Of a stretch of DNA of 64,000 nucleotides, positions 1 through 12,310 are shown one piece after another; the stretch's first letter is position 1, and each line of letters begins with the position of its first letter. The stretch lies in assembly GCF_904849725.1 (NCBI RefSeq), contig NC_058522.1, positions 230,801,084-230,865,083 on the forward strand, given 5' to 3'. The DNA comes from Hordeum vulgare subsp. vulgare (lineage: Eukaryota; Streptophyta; Magnoliopsida; Poales; Poaceae). The position numbers and the translations under genes were made by a program. The notes below the pieces were generated by a model that was not told the origin of the DNA, did not search any database, and worked only from the letters and a program-made list of their open reading frames with translations.

Positions 1-1056
1 TCGTAGAATATGTAGGATCCAATATGGGCATCCAGGTCCTGCCATTGGATATTGACCGAGGAGTCTCTCGGGTCATGTCTACATAGTTCTCGAACCCGCA
101 GGGTCTGCACACTTAAGGTTCGACGTTGTTTTATGCGTATTTGAGTTATATGGTTGGTTACCGAATGTTGTTCGGAGTCCCGGATGAGATCACGGACGTC
201 ACGAGGGTTTCCGGAATGGTCCAGAAATGAAGATTGATATATAGGATGACCTCATTTGATTACCGGAAGGTTTTCGGAGTTACCGGGAATGACGAATGGG
301 TTCCGGGAGTTCACCGGGGGGGAACCCACCCCGGGGAAGCCCATAGGCCTTGAGGGTGGCACACCAGCCCTTAGTGGACTGGTGGGACAGCCCAAAAGGG
401 CCCTATGCACCTAGGAAAGAAAATCAAAGAGAAAAGAAAAAAAAGGAGGTGGGAAGGGAAGGAAGGACTCCCACCCACCAAACCAAGTCCAACTCGGTTT
501 GGGGGGGGGAGCCTTCCCCCTTGGACTCGGCCGACCCCCTTGGGGCTCCTTGAGCCCCAAGGCAAGGTCCCCTCCCTCCCACCTATATATACGGAGGTTT
601 TAGGGCTGATTTGAGACGACTTTTCCACGGCAGCCCGACCACATACCTCCACGGTTTTTCCTCTAGATCGCGTTTCTGCGGAGCTCGGGCGGAGCCCTGC
701 TGAGACAAGGTCATCACCAACCTCCGGAGCGCCGTCAGGCTGCCGGAGAACTCTTCTACCTCTCCATCTCTCTTGCTGGATCAAGAAGGCCGAGATCATC
801 GTCGAGCTGTACGTGTGCTGAACGCAGAGGTGTCGTCCGTTCGGTACTAGATCGTGGGACTGATCGCGGGATTGTTCGCGGGGCGGATCGAGGGACGTGA
901 GGACGTTCCACTACACCAACCGCGTTCACTAACGCTTCTGTTGTACGATCTACAAGGGTACATAGATCACTCATCCCCTCTCGTAGATGGACATCACCAT
1001 GATAGGTCTTCGTGCGCGTAGGAAAATTTTTGTTTCCCTTGCGACTTTCCCCAACA
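1..1056 (+). repeat. 5' LTR (partial) of the Angela-like copia
   Basis: Matches 7066-8121 almost base for base and ends in CCCCAACA, directly followed by the PBS. About 750 bases of its 5' part lie outside the window. It contains the promoter TATA box at 583-591, so the transcription start and R/U5 are present while most of U3 is not. Confidence 0.93.
583..591 (+). promoter_or_regulatory. TATA box of the 5' LTR
   Basis: CTATATATA sits after a C/T-rich stretch (570-582) and before the transcribed leader. The same box lies at the equivalent place in the 3' LTR (7648-7656), in the solo LTR (37274-37282) and in the older LTR (11818-11826). Position in the LTR and conservation in four copies support it as the core promoter. 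Confidence 0.75.
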
Positions 1057-1072
1057 GTGGCATCATGAGCTA
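1057..1072 (+). other. Primer binding site next to the 5' LTR
   Basis: GTGGCATCATGAGC follows the LTR end CAACA immediately. It sits where an initiator-tRNA-Met complementary site (TGGTATCAGAGC type) is expected in this lineage but departs from it by several bases. Placement is certain; efficient use as a primer site is not. Confidence 0.6.
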
Positions 1073-2311
1073 GGTTCATGCGTAGATGTCTTCTCGAGTA
1101 GAACACAAAAGTTTTTGTGGGCGGTGATGTGCGTTTTTCTGCCCTCCTTAGTCTTTTCTTGATTCCGCGGTATTGTTGGATTGAAGCGGCTTGGACCGAC
1201 ATTACTCGTACGCTTACGAGAGACTGGTTTCATCGCTACGAGTAACCCCGTTGCTCAAAGATGACTGGCAAGTGTCGGTTTCTCCAACTTTAGTTGAATC
1301 GGATTTGGCCGAGGAGGTCCTTGGATGAGGTTAAATAGCAACTCATATATCTCCGTTGTGGTGTTTGCGTAAGTAAGATGCGATCCTACTAGATACCCAT
1401 GGTCACCACGTAAAACATGCAACAACAAAATTAGAGGACGTCTAACTTGTTTTTGCAGGGTATGCTTGTGATGTGATATGGCCAACGATGTGATGTGATA
1501 TATTGGATGTATGAGATGATCATGTTGTAATAGTAAATATCGACTTGCACGTCGATGGTACGGCAACCGGCAGGAGCCATAGGGTTGTCTTTCTACTAAC
1601 GTTTGTGCTTGCAGATGCGTTTACTATTTTGCTAGGATGTAGCTTTAGTAGTAATAGCATGAGTAGCACGACAACCCCGATGGCAACACGTTGATGGAGA
1701 TCATGGTGTGGTGCCGGTGACAAGAAGATCGTGTCGGTGCTTTGGTGATGGAGATCAAGAAGCACGTGATGATGGCCATATCATGTCACTTATGAATTGC
1801 ATGTGATGTTAATCCTTTTATGCACCTTATTTTGCTTAGAACGACGGTAGCATTATGAGGTGATCTCTCACTAAAATTTCAAGACGAAATTGTGTTCTCT
1901 CCGACTGTGCACCGTTGCTACAGTTCGTCGTTTTGAGACACCACGTGATGATCGGGTGTGATAGACTCAACGTTCACATACAACGGGTGCAAAACAGTTG
2001 CGCACGCGGAACACTCGGGTTAAGCTTGACGAGCCTAGCATGTGCAGACATGGCCTCGGAACACATGAGACCGAAAGGTCGATCATGAATCATATAGATG
2101 ATATGATTAGCATAGGGATGCTTACCACTGAAACTATACTCAACTCACGTGATGATCGGACTTGAGCTAGTATAAGTGGATCATGAACCACTCAAATGAC
2201 TAGAGAGATGTACTTTTTGAGTGGGAGTTCAGCGAATAATTTGATTAAGTTAAACTCTAATTATCTTGAACATAGTCTAAGTCCACTTTGAATAAATTTG
2301 TGTTGTAGATC
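1073..2311 (+). other. Untranslated leader of the Angela-like element
   Basis: About 1.24 kb between PBS and gag ATG without a convincing reading frame. Long leaders are typical of BARE1/Angela elements and would hold dimerisation and packaging signals, none of which I can define by eye. Confidence 0.7.
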
Positions 2312-3637
2312 ATGGCTCACGCTACAGTCATCCTGAATTTTAATACGATCCTAGAGAAAGCTAAGTTGAAAGATGATGGAAGCAACTTTGTAGACTGGGC
2401 TCGTAATCTTAAGCTAATCCTACAAGCTGGGAAGAAGGATTATGTCCTTAATGCTGCGCTAGGAGATGAACCACCCGCTACGGCTGATCAGGATGTTAAG
2501 AACGCTTGGTTAGCACGTAAGGAGGACTACTCAATAGTTCAATGTGCAGTCTTGTATGGCTTAGAACCAGGACTTCAACGTCGCTTTGAGCGTCATGGAG
2601 AATTTGAGATGTTCTAGGAGTTGAAGTTTATCTTTCAGAAGAACGCCCGGATCGAGAGGTATGAGACCTCCGATAAATTCTATGCTTGCAAGATGGAGGA
2701 AAACTCCTCTGTCAGTGAACATGTCCTCAAAATATCTGGGTACTCAAACCGTCTAGCTGAGCTGGGGATTGAACTCCCGCAAGAGGTTATCACTGACAGA
2801 ATCCTTCAATCACTGCCGCCAAGCTATAAAGGCTTTGTGTTGAACTACAACATGCAAGGGATGAACAAGTCTCCCGGCGAGTTGTTTGCGATGCTGAAAG
2901 TCGCAGAGTCTAAACTCCGTAAAGAGCATCAACTGTTGATGGTGAATAAGACCACTAGTTTCAAGAGAAACGGCAAAGGCAAGAAGGGTAATTCGAAGAA
3001 GAGCGGCAAGCCTGTTGCCAATCCGACGAAGAAACCCAAAGCTGGACCTAAGCCTGAAACGGAGTGTTACTATTGCAAGGGTATGGGTCACTGGAAGCGC
3101 AATTGCCCCAAGTATCTGGCAGATAAGAAGGCGGCCAAAGAAAAATCAGGTATATTTGATATACATGTTATTGATGTGTACTTAACCGGCTCTCATAGTA
3201 GTGCCTGGGTATTCGATACCGGTTCTGTTGCTCATATTTGCAACTCGAAACAGGAACTGCGGAATAGACGAAGGCTGGCGAAAGATGAAGTGACGATGCG
3301 CGTAGGAAATGGTTCCAAGGTTGATGCAATCGCCGTCGGCACAGTTTCACTTCAGTTACCATCAGGATTAGTGATGAACTTAAATCATTGTTATTTAGTG
3401 CCTGCGTTGAGCATGAACATTATATCTGGATCTTGTTTATTGCGAGACGGTTACTCTTTTAAGTCAGAGAATAATGGTTGTTCTATTTCTATGAGTAACA
3501 TCTTTTATGGTCATGCACCTAATGTGAGAGGATTGTTCATATTGAATCTTGATAGCGATACGCATATACATAACATTGAGACCAAAAGAGTTAAGTTAAC
3601 AATGATAGCGCCATGTTTTTGTGGCACTGCCGCTTAA
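2312..3637 (+). pseudogene. gag and protease part of copia polyprotein, broken
   Basis: Begins at ATG 2312 (MAHATVILNFNTIL). The capsid-like gag domain runs to about 3000, followed by a basic KGKKGNSKKSGK stretch and a CCHC zinc knuckle (CYYCKGMGHWKRNC, about 3067-3108) for RNA binding. The aspartic protease active site is at FDTGS (about 3210-3225). A TAG stop at 2615-2617 interrupts gag in frame: the codons on both sides stay in the same frame and keep family similarity. The frame is lost near 3590, giving the spurious end at 3637. Gag would form virus-like particles in the cytoplasm and the protease would cut the polyprotein; this copy can do neither. Confidence 0.9.
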
Positions 3638-4720
3638 GTCATATTGGTGTAAAGCGCATGAAGAAACTCCATGCTGATGGACTTTTGGAGTCATTGACTT
3701 TGATTCACTTGACACGTGCGAACCATGCCTCATGGGCAAGATGACTAAGACTCCGTTCTCCGGAACAATGGAGCGTGCAAGTGACTTGTTGGAAATCATA
3801 CATACCGATGTGTGTGGTCCGATGAGCGTGGAGGCACGCGGCGGATATCGTTATTTTCTCACCTTCACTGACGATTTCAGTAGATATGGTTATGTCTACT
3901 TGATGAAACACAAGTCTGAAACATTTGAAAAGTTCAAGCAATTTTAGAGTGAAGTGGAAAATCATCGTAACAACAAGATCAAGTTCCTATGGTCTGATCG
4001 TGGGGGTGAATATCTGAGTTTTGAGATTGGTACTCACTTAAGACAATGTGGAATTGTTTCACAGTTAACACCGCCTGGAACACCACAGCGTAATGGTGTG
4101 TCCGAACGTCGTAATCGTACTCTATTAGAGATGGTGCGATCTATGATGTCTCTTACTGATTTGTCGTTATCGTTTTGGGGTTATGCATTAGAAACAGCAG
4201 CATTCACTTTAAATAGGGCACCATCAAAATCCGTTGAGACGACACCATACGAACTGTGGTATGGCAAAAGGCCAAAGTTGTCGTTTCTTAAAGTTTGGGG
4301 ATGTGATGCTTATGTCAAAAAGCTTCAGCCTGAAAAGCTGGAACCCAAAGCGGAAAAGTGCGTCTTCATAGGTTACCCAAAAGAGACAGTTGGGTACACC
4401 TTCTATCTCAAATCCGAGGGCAAAGTGTTTGTTGCTAAAAATGGAGCTTTTCTTGAGAAGGAGTTTCTCGAGAGAGAATTGAGTGGGAGGAAGATAGAAC
4501 TTGACGAGGTTGTCAAACCTCTCATCCCTCTGGATGGTGGCGCAGGGCAAGGGGAAACCTCTGTCGTTGCGACGCCGGTTGAGGAGGAAGTTAATGATGA
4601 TGATCATGAAACTCCAGTTCAAGTTTCTGTCGAACCACGCAGGTCGACGAGACCACGTGCTGCTCCAGAGAGGTACGGTAATCCCGTCTTATCAATCATG
4701 TTGTTAGACAACAATGAACC
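3638..4720 (+). pseudogene. GAG-pre-integrase and integrase part of copia pol, broken
   Basis: The zinc-binding pre-integrase segment is recognisable in two other frames between 3598 and 3740 (WHCRLSHIGVKRMKKLH, then CEPCLMGKM), so at least two frameshifts fall between about 3590 and 3715. The catalytic core follows: IHTDVCGPMSV (first Asp, about 3800), then SDRGGEY (second Asp, about 4000) and the NGVSERRN helix carrying the Glu (about 4095). TAG at 3945-3947 breaks the core in frame. The C-terminal WGCDAYVKKL and FIGYPKETVGY motifs are typical of copia integrases. The enzyme would insert the cDNA into chromosomes. Confidence 0.9.
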
Positions 4721-6264
4721 TGCAAATTATGAAGAAGCAATGGTGGGCCCATATTCCAACAAATGGCTAGAAGCCATGAAGTCCGAGATAGGATCCATGT
4801 ATGAGAACAAAGTGTGGACTTTGGAGGTACTACCTGAGGGCCGCAAGGCTATTCAGAACAAATGGATCTTTAAGAGGAAGACGGACGCTGACGGCAAAGT
4901 GACCGTTTATAAAGCTAGACTTGTGGCAAAGGGTTTTTCACAAGTTCAAGGAGTTGACTACGATGAGACATTCTCACCCGTAGCGATGCTTAAGTCCGTC
5001 AGAATCATGTTAGCAATAGCTGCATTTTTTGATTATGAAATCTGGCAAATGGATGTCAAAACGGCGTTCCTTAACGGTTTCCTTAAGGAAGAGTTGTATA
5101 TGATACAACCCGGAGGTTTTGTCGATCCTAAGATTGCTAACAAAGTGTGCAAGCTCCTGCGATCCTTTTATGGACTTGTGCTTTGATGAGGTGATCAAAG
5201 CATTTGGGTTTATACAAGTGGTTGGAGAATCTTGTATTTACAAGAAAGTGAGTGGGATCTCTGTGGCGTTTCTAATATTATATGTGGATGACATATTAGT
5301 GATTGGAAACAACGTGGAGTTTTTATAGAGCATAAAGGATTACTTGAATAAGAGTTTCTCTATGAAGGACCTAGGAGAAGCTGCTTACATTCTAGGCATT
5401 AAGATCTATAGGGATAGATCAAAACGCCTGATAGGACTTTCACAAAGCACATACCTTGATAAAGTTTTGAAGAAGTTCAAAATGGAACAGTCCAAGAAAG
5501 GGTTCTTGTCAGTTTTACAAGGTACGAGATTGAGTAAGACTCAGTGCCCAGCAACTGATGAAGATAGAGAGCATATGCGCTCCGTCCCCTATGCTTCAGC
5601 CATAGGTTCTATCATGTATGCAATGATGTGGACTAGACCGGATGTTAGCCTGGCCATAAGTATGGCAGGTAGATTCCAGAGTAATCCAGGAGTGGATCAC
5701 TGGCCAGCGGTCAAGAATATCCTAAAGTACCTGAAAAGGACTAAGGAGATGTTTCTCGTGTATGGAGGTGACGAAGAGCTCGCCGTAAAAGGTTACGTCG
5801 ATGCAAGCTTGGACACAGATCCAGACGACTCTAAGTCGCAAACCGGATACGTATTTATTCTTAACGGGGGTGCGGTAAGCTGGTGCAGTTCCAAGCAAAG
5901 CGTCGTAGCAGATTCTACATGTGAAGCGGAGTACATGGCTGCCTCGGAGGCGGCTAAGGAGGGTGTCTGGATGAAGCAGTTCATGACGGATCTTGGAGTG
6001 GTGCCAAGCGCACTGAATCCAATAACCTTGTTCTGTGACAACACGGGTGCCATTGCCTTAGCAAAGGAACCACGGTTTCACAAGAAGACCAGACACATCA
6101 AACGACGCTTCAACCTCATCCGCGACTACGTCGAGGGAGAGGACGTAAATATATGCAAAGTGCACACGGATCTGAATGTAGCAGACCCGCTGACTAAACC
6201 TCTTCCAGGGCCAAAGCATGATCAACACCAGAACTGTATGGGTGTTAGATTTATTACAATGTAA
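4721..6264 (+). pseudogene. Reverse transcriptase and RNase H part of copia pol, broken
   Basis: RT begins near NKVWTLEVLPEGRK (about 4807) and continues through KARLVAKGFSQVQG and QMDVKTAFLNG (first catalytic Asp). A small deletion with frameshift near 5180 removes a few codons after SFYGL. The YVDD catalytic box lies in the next frame at about 5280-5291, and TAG at 5326-5328 breaks it again. RNase H follows: GYVDASLDTDPDD, SKSQTGYVF, STCEAEYMA and CDNTGAIALAKEP carry its acidic residues. The natural end is TAA at 6262-6264, about 50 bases before the 3' LTR, as usual in this family. Confidence 0.92.
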
Positions 6265-6303
6265 TTCACATGATGATCTGAGGGCTAGATTATTGACTCT
6301 AGT

Positions 6304-6316
6304 GCAAGTGGGAGAC
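6304..6316 (+). other. Polypurine tract
   Basis: GCAAGTGGGAGAC lies immediately before the 3' LTR and would prime plus-strand DNA synthesis. The identical sequence precedes the older LTR at 10494-10506. Confidence 0.8.
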
Positions 6317-8121
6317 TGTTGGAATTATGCCCTAGAGGCAATAATAAATATAGTTATTATTCTAATTCCTGTATCAAGATAATCGTTTATTATCCATGCT
6401 ATAATTGTATTGAATGAAGACTCATTTACATGTGTGGATACATAGACAAAACACCGTCCCTAGAAAGCCTCTAGTTGGCTAGCCAGTTGATCAAAGATAG
6501 TCAGTATCTTCTGATTATGAACAAAGTGTTGTTGCTTGATAACTGGATCACGTCATTAGGAGAATCACGTGATGGACTAGACCCAAAATAATAGACGTAG
6601 CATGTTGATCGTGTCATTTTGTTGCTACTATTTTTTGCGTGTCAAGTATTTATTCCTATGACCATGAGATCATATAACTCACTAACACCGCAGGAATGCT
6701 TTGTGTGTATCAAACGTCGCAACGTAACTGGGTGACTATAAAGATGCTCTACAGGTATCTCCGAAGGTGTTAGTTGAGTTAGTATGGATCAAGACTGGGA
6801 TTTGTCACTCCGTGTGACGGAGAGGTATCTCGGGGCCCACTCGGTAATAAAACATCACACACAAGCCTTGCAAGCAATGTGACTTAGTGAAAGTTGCGGG
6901 ATCTTGTATTACGGAACGAGTAAAGAGACTTGCCGGTGAACGAGACTGAAATAGGTATGCAGATACTAACGATCGAATCTCGGGCAAGTAACATACCGAA
7001 GGACAAAGGGAATGACATACGGGATTATATGAATCCTTGGCACTGAGGTTCAAACGATAAGATCTTCGTAGAATATGTAGGATCCAATATGGGCATCCAG
7101 GTCCTGCTATTGGATATTGACCGAGGAGTCTCTCGGGTCATGTCTACATAGTTCTCGAACCCGCAGGGTCTGCACACTTAAGGTTCGACGTTGTTTTATG
7201 CGTATTTGAGTTATATGGTTGGTTACCGAATGTTGTTCGGAGTCCCGGATGAGATCACGGACGTCACGAGGGTTTCCGGAATGGTCCAGAAATGAAGATT
7301 GATATATAGGATGACCTCATTTGATTACCGGAAGGTTTTCGGAGTTACCGGGAATGACGAATGGGTTCCGGGAGTTCACCGGGGGGGAACCCACCCCGGG
7401 GAAGCCCATAGGCCTTGAGGGTGGCACACCAGCCCTTAGTGGACTGGTGGGACAGCCCAAAAGGGCCCTATGCGCCTAGGAAAGAAAATCAAAGAGAAAA
7501 GAAAAAAAAGGAGGTGGGAAGGGAAGGAAGGACTCCCACCCACCAAACCAAGTCCAACTCGGTTTGGGGGGGGGAGCCTTCCCCCTTGGACTCGGCCGAC
7601 CCCCTTGGGGCTCCTTGAGCCCCAAGGCAAGGTCCCCTCCCTCCCACCTATATATACGGAGGTTTTAGGGCTGATTTGAGACGACTTTTCCACGGCAGCC
7701 CGACCACATACCTCCACGGTTTTTCCTCTAGATCGCGTTTCTGCGGAGCTCGGGCGGAGCCCTACTGAGACAAGGTCATCACCAACCTCCGGAGCGCCGT
7801 CACGCTGCCGGAGAACTCTTCTACCTCTCCGTCTCTCTTGGTGGATCAAGAAGGCCGAGATCATCGTCGAGCTGTACGTGTGCTGAACGCGGAGGTGCCG
7901 TCCGTTCGGTACTAGATCGTGGGACTGATCGCGGGATTGTTCGCGGGGCGGATCGAGGGACGTGAGGATGTTCCACTACATCAACCGCGTTCACTAACTC
8001 TTCTGCTGTACGATCTACAAGGGTACGTAAATCACTCATCCCCTCTCGTAGATGGACATCACCATGATAGGTCTTCTTGCGCGTAGGAAATTTTTTGTTT
8101 CCCTTGCGACGTTCCCCAACA
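6317..8121 (+). repeat. 3' LTR of the Angela-like copia
   Basis: Complete 1805-base LTR from TGTTGGAATTATGCC to CCCCAACA, with TATA box at 7648-7656. The next bases are integrase-coding sequence of another, older copia of the same group, so the element was apparently inserted inside a relative. The target duplication cannot be checked because the left flank is outside the window; CATGC (8122-8126) would be its right copy. Confidence 0.93.
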
Positions 8122-10506
8122 CATGCCGCATGGGCAGGATGACTAAATGCCTAATTTTCAGTGAGATGGAACGAGTAAGTGACTTGTTGAAAATAATACA
8201 TTTTGATGTATGCAGTACAATCAATGCTGAGGCATGCAGTGGATATCATTACGTTATCACTTCACTGATGATTTAAGTAGATACATGTGTATTTGCTCGA
8301 TGAATTACAAGTCAGAAATATTGAAAATTTCAAGGAATTTTCAGAGTGAAGTTGAAGATCGTCGTGACAAGAGGATACTATGTATACGATGTGATCGTGG
8401 AGGTAAATATATATCTGAGTTGCGAGTTTGGTAAACATTTAAGACATTGTGAAAATTGTTACACAACTCATGCCACGTGGAACACCATAGTGTGATGGTG
8501 TGCCCGAACGTCATAGTCGCGCCCTATCGGATATAGTGCATCTATGATGTCTCTTGTCGAATTACCACTATCATTTCTGGGTTCGGAATTAGACACAACC
8601 GCATTCACTTTAAATAGGGCACCACGTAATTCCATTCAGATGACACCGTACAAACTATGGTTTGGAGAATCCTAAGTTGTCGTTTCTTAATAGTTTGGGG
8701 TTGCGATGCTTTTGTGAGAACGTTTCAGCCTGATAAGCTTGAACCCAAAGAGGATAAATGCATATTCATAGGAAACCCAAAATAATTGGAAATACCTCCT
8801 ACCTCAGATCCGAAAGCAAAGTGTTTGTTTCCAGAAAAGGGTCCTTTCTCTAGAAAAGGTTTCTCTCGAAAGAAATGAGTGGGAGGATGGTGGAAACTTG
8901 ATGAGGTTATTGAACCATCACTTTAACCAATGAGTAGCAGGGCGCAGGAAATTGTTCCTGTGGCTTCTACACCAGTTGAATTGGAAGTTGATGATGTTGA
9001 CATAAAATCTTCGGATCAAGTTACTACCAAACCTTGTAGGTTGACAAGGACATGAACTACTCCAGAGTGGTACGGTAATCATGTCTTGCAGGTCATGTTG
9101 CTGGACAACAATAAACCTACGTGCTATGGAGAAGCGATGATGGGCCCAGATTCTGATAAATGGTAGGAGATCATGAAATCCGAGAGAGGATCCATGTATG
9201 AAAACAAAGTGTGGACTTTGGAAGAACTACTTCATGGTCGTAAGACTATTAAGTATAGATGGATCTTTAAAAGGAAGACACACGATCATGGTGATTGTCA
9301 CCATTTAAGAACGCTCGACTTGTTGCAAAGAGGTTTTGGACAAGTTCAAGGAGATGAATACGATGAGACTTTCTCACCCATAGCGATGCTAAAAGTTTGT
9401 TGGAATTATGTTAGCAGTTACTGCAATTTTGGAATTATGAAATATTGCATATGGATGTCAAAACATTGTTTCCTCGATGGTTTCCTAGAGGAAAGGTTGC
9501 ATGTGATACAACCAGAAGGTTTTGTCGATCCTAAGGGTGCTAACAATTATGCAAGCTCCAGGGATCCTTCTAAGGACTGAAGTAAGCATCTTGGAGTTGG
9601 AATATGTGCTTTCATGAGATGATCAAAGCTTTTTGGTTTATACAAAGTTTGTGATAAACTTGTATTTCCAAAGAAGTGAGTGGGGGCACTATAGAATTTC
9701 CAATGCGTATATGTGCTTGACATATTGTTGATTGGAAATGATGTAGGATTTCTAGAAAGCATATAGGATTGTTTGAAAGGACTTTTTCAAAGGAAAACCT
9801 GAATTAAGCCTGTTTGAACATTGAGTATCAATATCTATGGAGATAGATCAAGACGCTTGATAAAACTTTCAATGAAAACATACCTTGACAAGATTCTGAA
9901 GGAGTTCAAAATGGATCAGTCAAAGAAGGAGTTCTTGATTGTATTGTAAGGAGTGCATTTGAGTAAGACTCAAAACTCGACCACGGCAGAAGAAAGAAAA
10001 AGGACGAAGGTCGTTCCTTATACCGTAGCGAGAGGTTCTATAGTATGCCATGTTGTGTACCACACGTAATGTGTGCTCTGCCATGAGTCAATCAAGGGGT
10101 ACAAGAATGATCCAGGAATGGATCGCTCGACAGGGCCAAAAGTTATCCATAGTAACTAGTGGACTAAGGAATTTTTCTTGATTATGCAGGTGATAAAAGA
10201 GTTTTTCGTAAAGAGTTACGTCAATGAAAGCTTTGACACTAATCCGGATGACTTTGAGTAGTAAGCCGGATTCGTATAGTGGAGCAGTCGTTTGGTATTG
10301 TTCCAAGTGAAGCATGATAGAAGAATCTACAGTATGACACAAAGATTTGTAAAAGAGCAAACGGATCTGAATGTTTCACACCCGTTGACTAAAAACCTCT
10401 CTCACAAGCAAGACGTAGTCAAACCCCACAACTGTATGGGTGTTAGATACATTACAATCACATAGTGATGTGAACTAGATTATTGACTCTAGTGCAAGTG
10501 GGAGAC
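8122..10506 (+). pseudogene. Heavily decayed copia pol remnant (integrase to RNase H)
   Basis: From its first base this stretch parallels 3724-6316 of the young element (CATGCCGCATGGGCAGGATG against CATGCCTCATGGGCAAGATG), but with many substitutions and indels in all frames. Recognisable pieces are RCDRGG (integrase, about 8390), NKVWTLEELLHGRKTIKYRW (RT, about 9205-9265), GQVQGDEYDETFSP, and HPLT near the RNase H end (about 10380). No frame is open for more than about 135 codons. It is the 3' part of an old Angela-group element whose 5' part should lie left of the window, beyond the younger insertion. Confidence 0.87.
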
Positions 10507-12310
10507 TCTTGGAAATATGCCCTAGAGGCAATAATAAAATGGTTATTATTATATTTCCCTGTTCATGATAATTGTTTATTATCCATGCTAGAATTTTATT
10601 GACTAGAAACTCAAATACATGTGTAGATACTTAGAAAACACACTGTCCCTACTAAGCCACTAAGGACTAGCTCGTTGATCAAAGATGGTCAAGGTTTCCT
10701 GGCCATAGACATGAGTTTTCATTTGATAAAGGGATCACATCATTAGGAGAATGATGTGATGGACAACACTCAAACTATGAACATAGCATATGATCGTGTC
10801 AGTTTATTTCTACTGTTTTCTACATGTCAAGTATGTGTTGCTATGACCATGAGATCATGCAACCCCCGGGCATCGGAGGAATGCCTTGTGTGTATCAACG
10901 TCAAAACGTAACTGGGTGACTATAAAGGTGATCTACAGGTATCTCCAAAGGTGTTTGTTGGGTTGGCGTGAATCGAGAATGGGATTTGTCAATCCGTATG
11001 ACGGAGAGGTATCTTTAGGGCTCACTAAGTAATGCGACATCACAATAAGCCTTGCAAGCAATGTGACTAAGGAGTTAGTCATGGTATCTTATATTACGGA
11101 ACGAGTAAAGAGACATGCGAGTAACGAGATTGAGCTAGGTATGGAGATACCGATGATCAAATCTTGGGCAAGTAACATACTGATGGACAAAGGATAAAAC
11201 ATAGGGGATTAATTGAATCCTCGACTTAGAACTTCAACCGATAAATATCTTTGTAGAATATGTAGGAGACAATATGGGCATCCAAGTCCCGCTATGGGTT
11301 ATTGACCGGAGAATGTCTCAGGTCATGTCTACATAGTTCTCGAACCCGCAGAGTCTGCACGCTTAAGGTTCGATGACGTTTCGGTCTTATTGAGTTATGT
11401 ATGTTGGTAACAGAAAGTTGTTCAGAGTCCCGGATGAGATCACGGACGTCAGGAGGAGCTCTGAATGGTCCGGAGGTAAATATTGATATATTTAGGAAAG
11501 TGGGTTTTCAACTCCGGAAAAATTTTGAGCATTTCCGGCAGTGTGTCGGGAGTGGAGAATGGGTTTTGGGGGTCCACCAGGTGGGTCCACTGACCCCGAA
11601 GGGTCTCATGGGCTGTGGGAGGACGTAAACTAGCCCCTAGTGGGCTGGCCGAAGTCCCTACTAAAGCCCAATGCGGCTAGGAGGTGGGAAGGAAAGAAAT
11701 CCAAGTGGGGAAGGGAGGAATCCTACTAGGAGTAGGATTGGAGGTGGACTCTTCCACCTCCTCCACTTTGGCTGAACCCATGAGGGTCTTGAAGCTGCCT
11801 CCTCCCCTCTCTCCCTCCTATATATACTAGAGGATTTGAGGGCAGCCCTAACCCTAATAAGCCACGATCTTCCCTCTTTCTATCTAGATTGTTTTCTTCT
11901 CTATATTAGTTCGTCAGCGCTTGGCGAAGCCCTGCTGGATTCTCCACCACCACCACCACCACGCCTTCGTGCTGGAGAACTCATCTACCTATATGCCCCT
12001 CTTGCTGGATCAAGAAGGCGGTGATCGTCATCGAGCTGCACGTGTGCTGAACATGGAGGTGTCGTCTATTCGGCACTAGATCGGGATGGATCGTGATGGG
12101 ATCGCGAGACGGTTCATGATGTGATCGTAGGATGGACTGTGATTTGGATCGCGGAGATGTTTGACTACATCAACCGCGTTATATACGCTTCCTTTTAGCG
12201 ATCTACAAGGTATGTGGATCCGAGCGCCCCTCTCGTAGACCATCATCACCATGGATAGATCTTGCGTGTGCGTAGGAATTTTTTTGTTTCCCATGCAACA
12301 TTCCCCAACA
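10507..12310 (+). repeat. 3' LTR of the older copia
   Basis: 1804-base LTR of the Angela/BARE1 group starting TCTTGGAAATATGCCC (the terminal TG is mutated to TC) after the polypurine tract 10494-10506, ending TTCCCCAACA. TATA box at 11818-11826. It differs visibly from the 6317-8121 LTR along its whole length and includes a (CAC)n microsatellite at about 11944-11962 absent from the young copies. Confidence 0.88.

Larger units (their letters stand above)
1..8121 (+). mobile_element. Angela/BARE1/WIS-like copia retrotransposon, 5' end cut by window edge
   Basis: LTR retrotransposon of the Ty1/copia order with domain order gag, protease, integrase, reverse transcriptase, RNase H on the plus strand. 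The window opens inside the 5' LTR (1-1056). The 3' LTR is 6317-8121. The two LTRs align over the shared 1056 bases at a constant offset of 7065 with no net indel, and I count about 17 substitutions (1.6%), so the insertion is young. The internal region has a PBS, a long leader and a gag-pol reading frame carrying at least three in-frame stops and three frameshifts, so this copy cannot make its own proteins. The family name is recognised from the LTR start (TGTTGGAATTATGCCCTAG) and the polyprotein; Angela, WIS and BARE1 cannot be separated with certainty by eye. Confidence 0.93.

Noticed and set aside
371..799. 142-codon minus-strand frame, repeated at 7436-7864 and within 36930-37538
   Set aside because: Antisense to the Angela LTR promoter and leader, present in every LTR copy; no domain.
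11944..11962. (CAC)n microsatellite
   Set aside because: Simple slippage repeat in an old LTR, mentioned with that LTR only.
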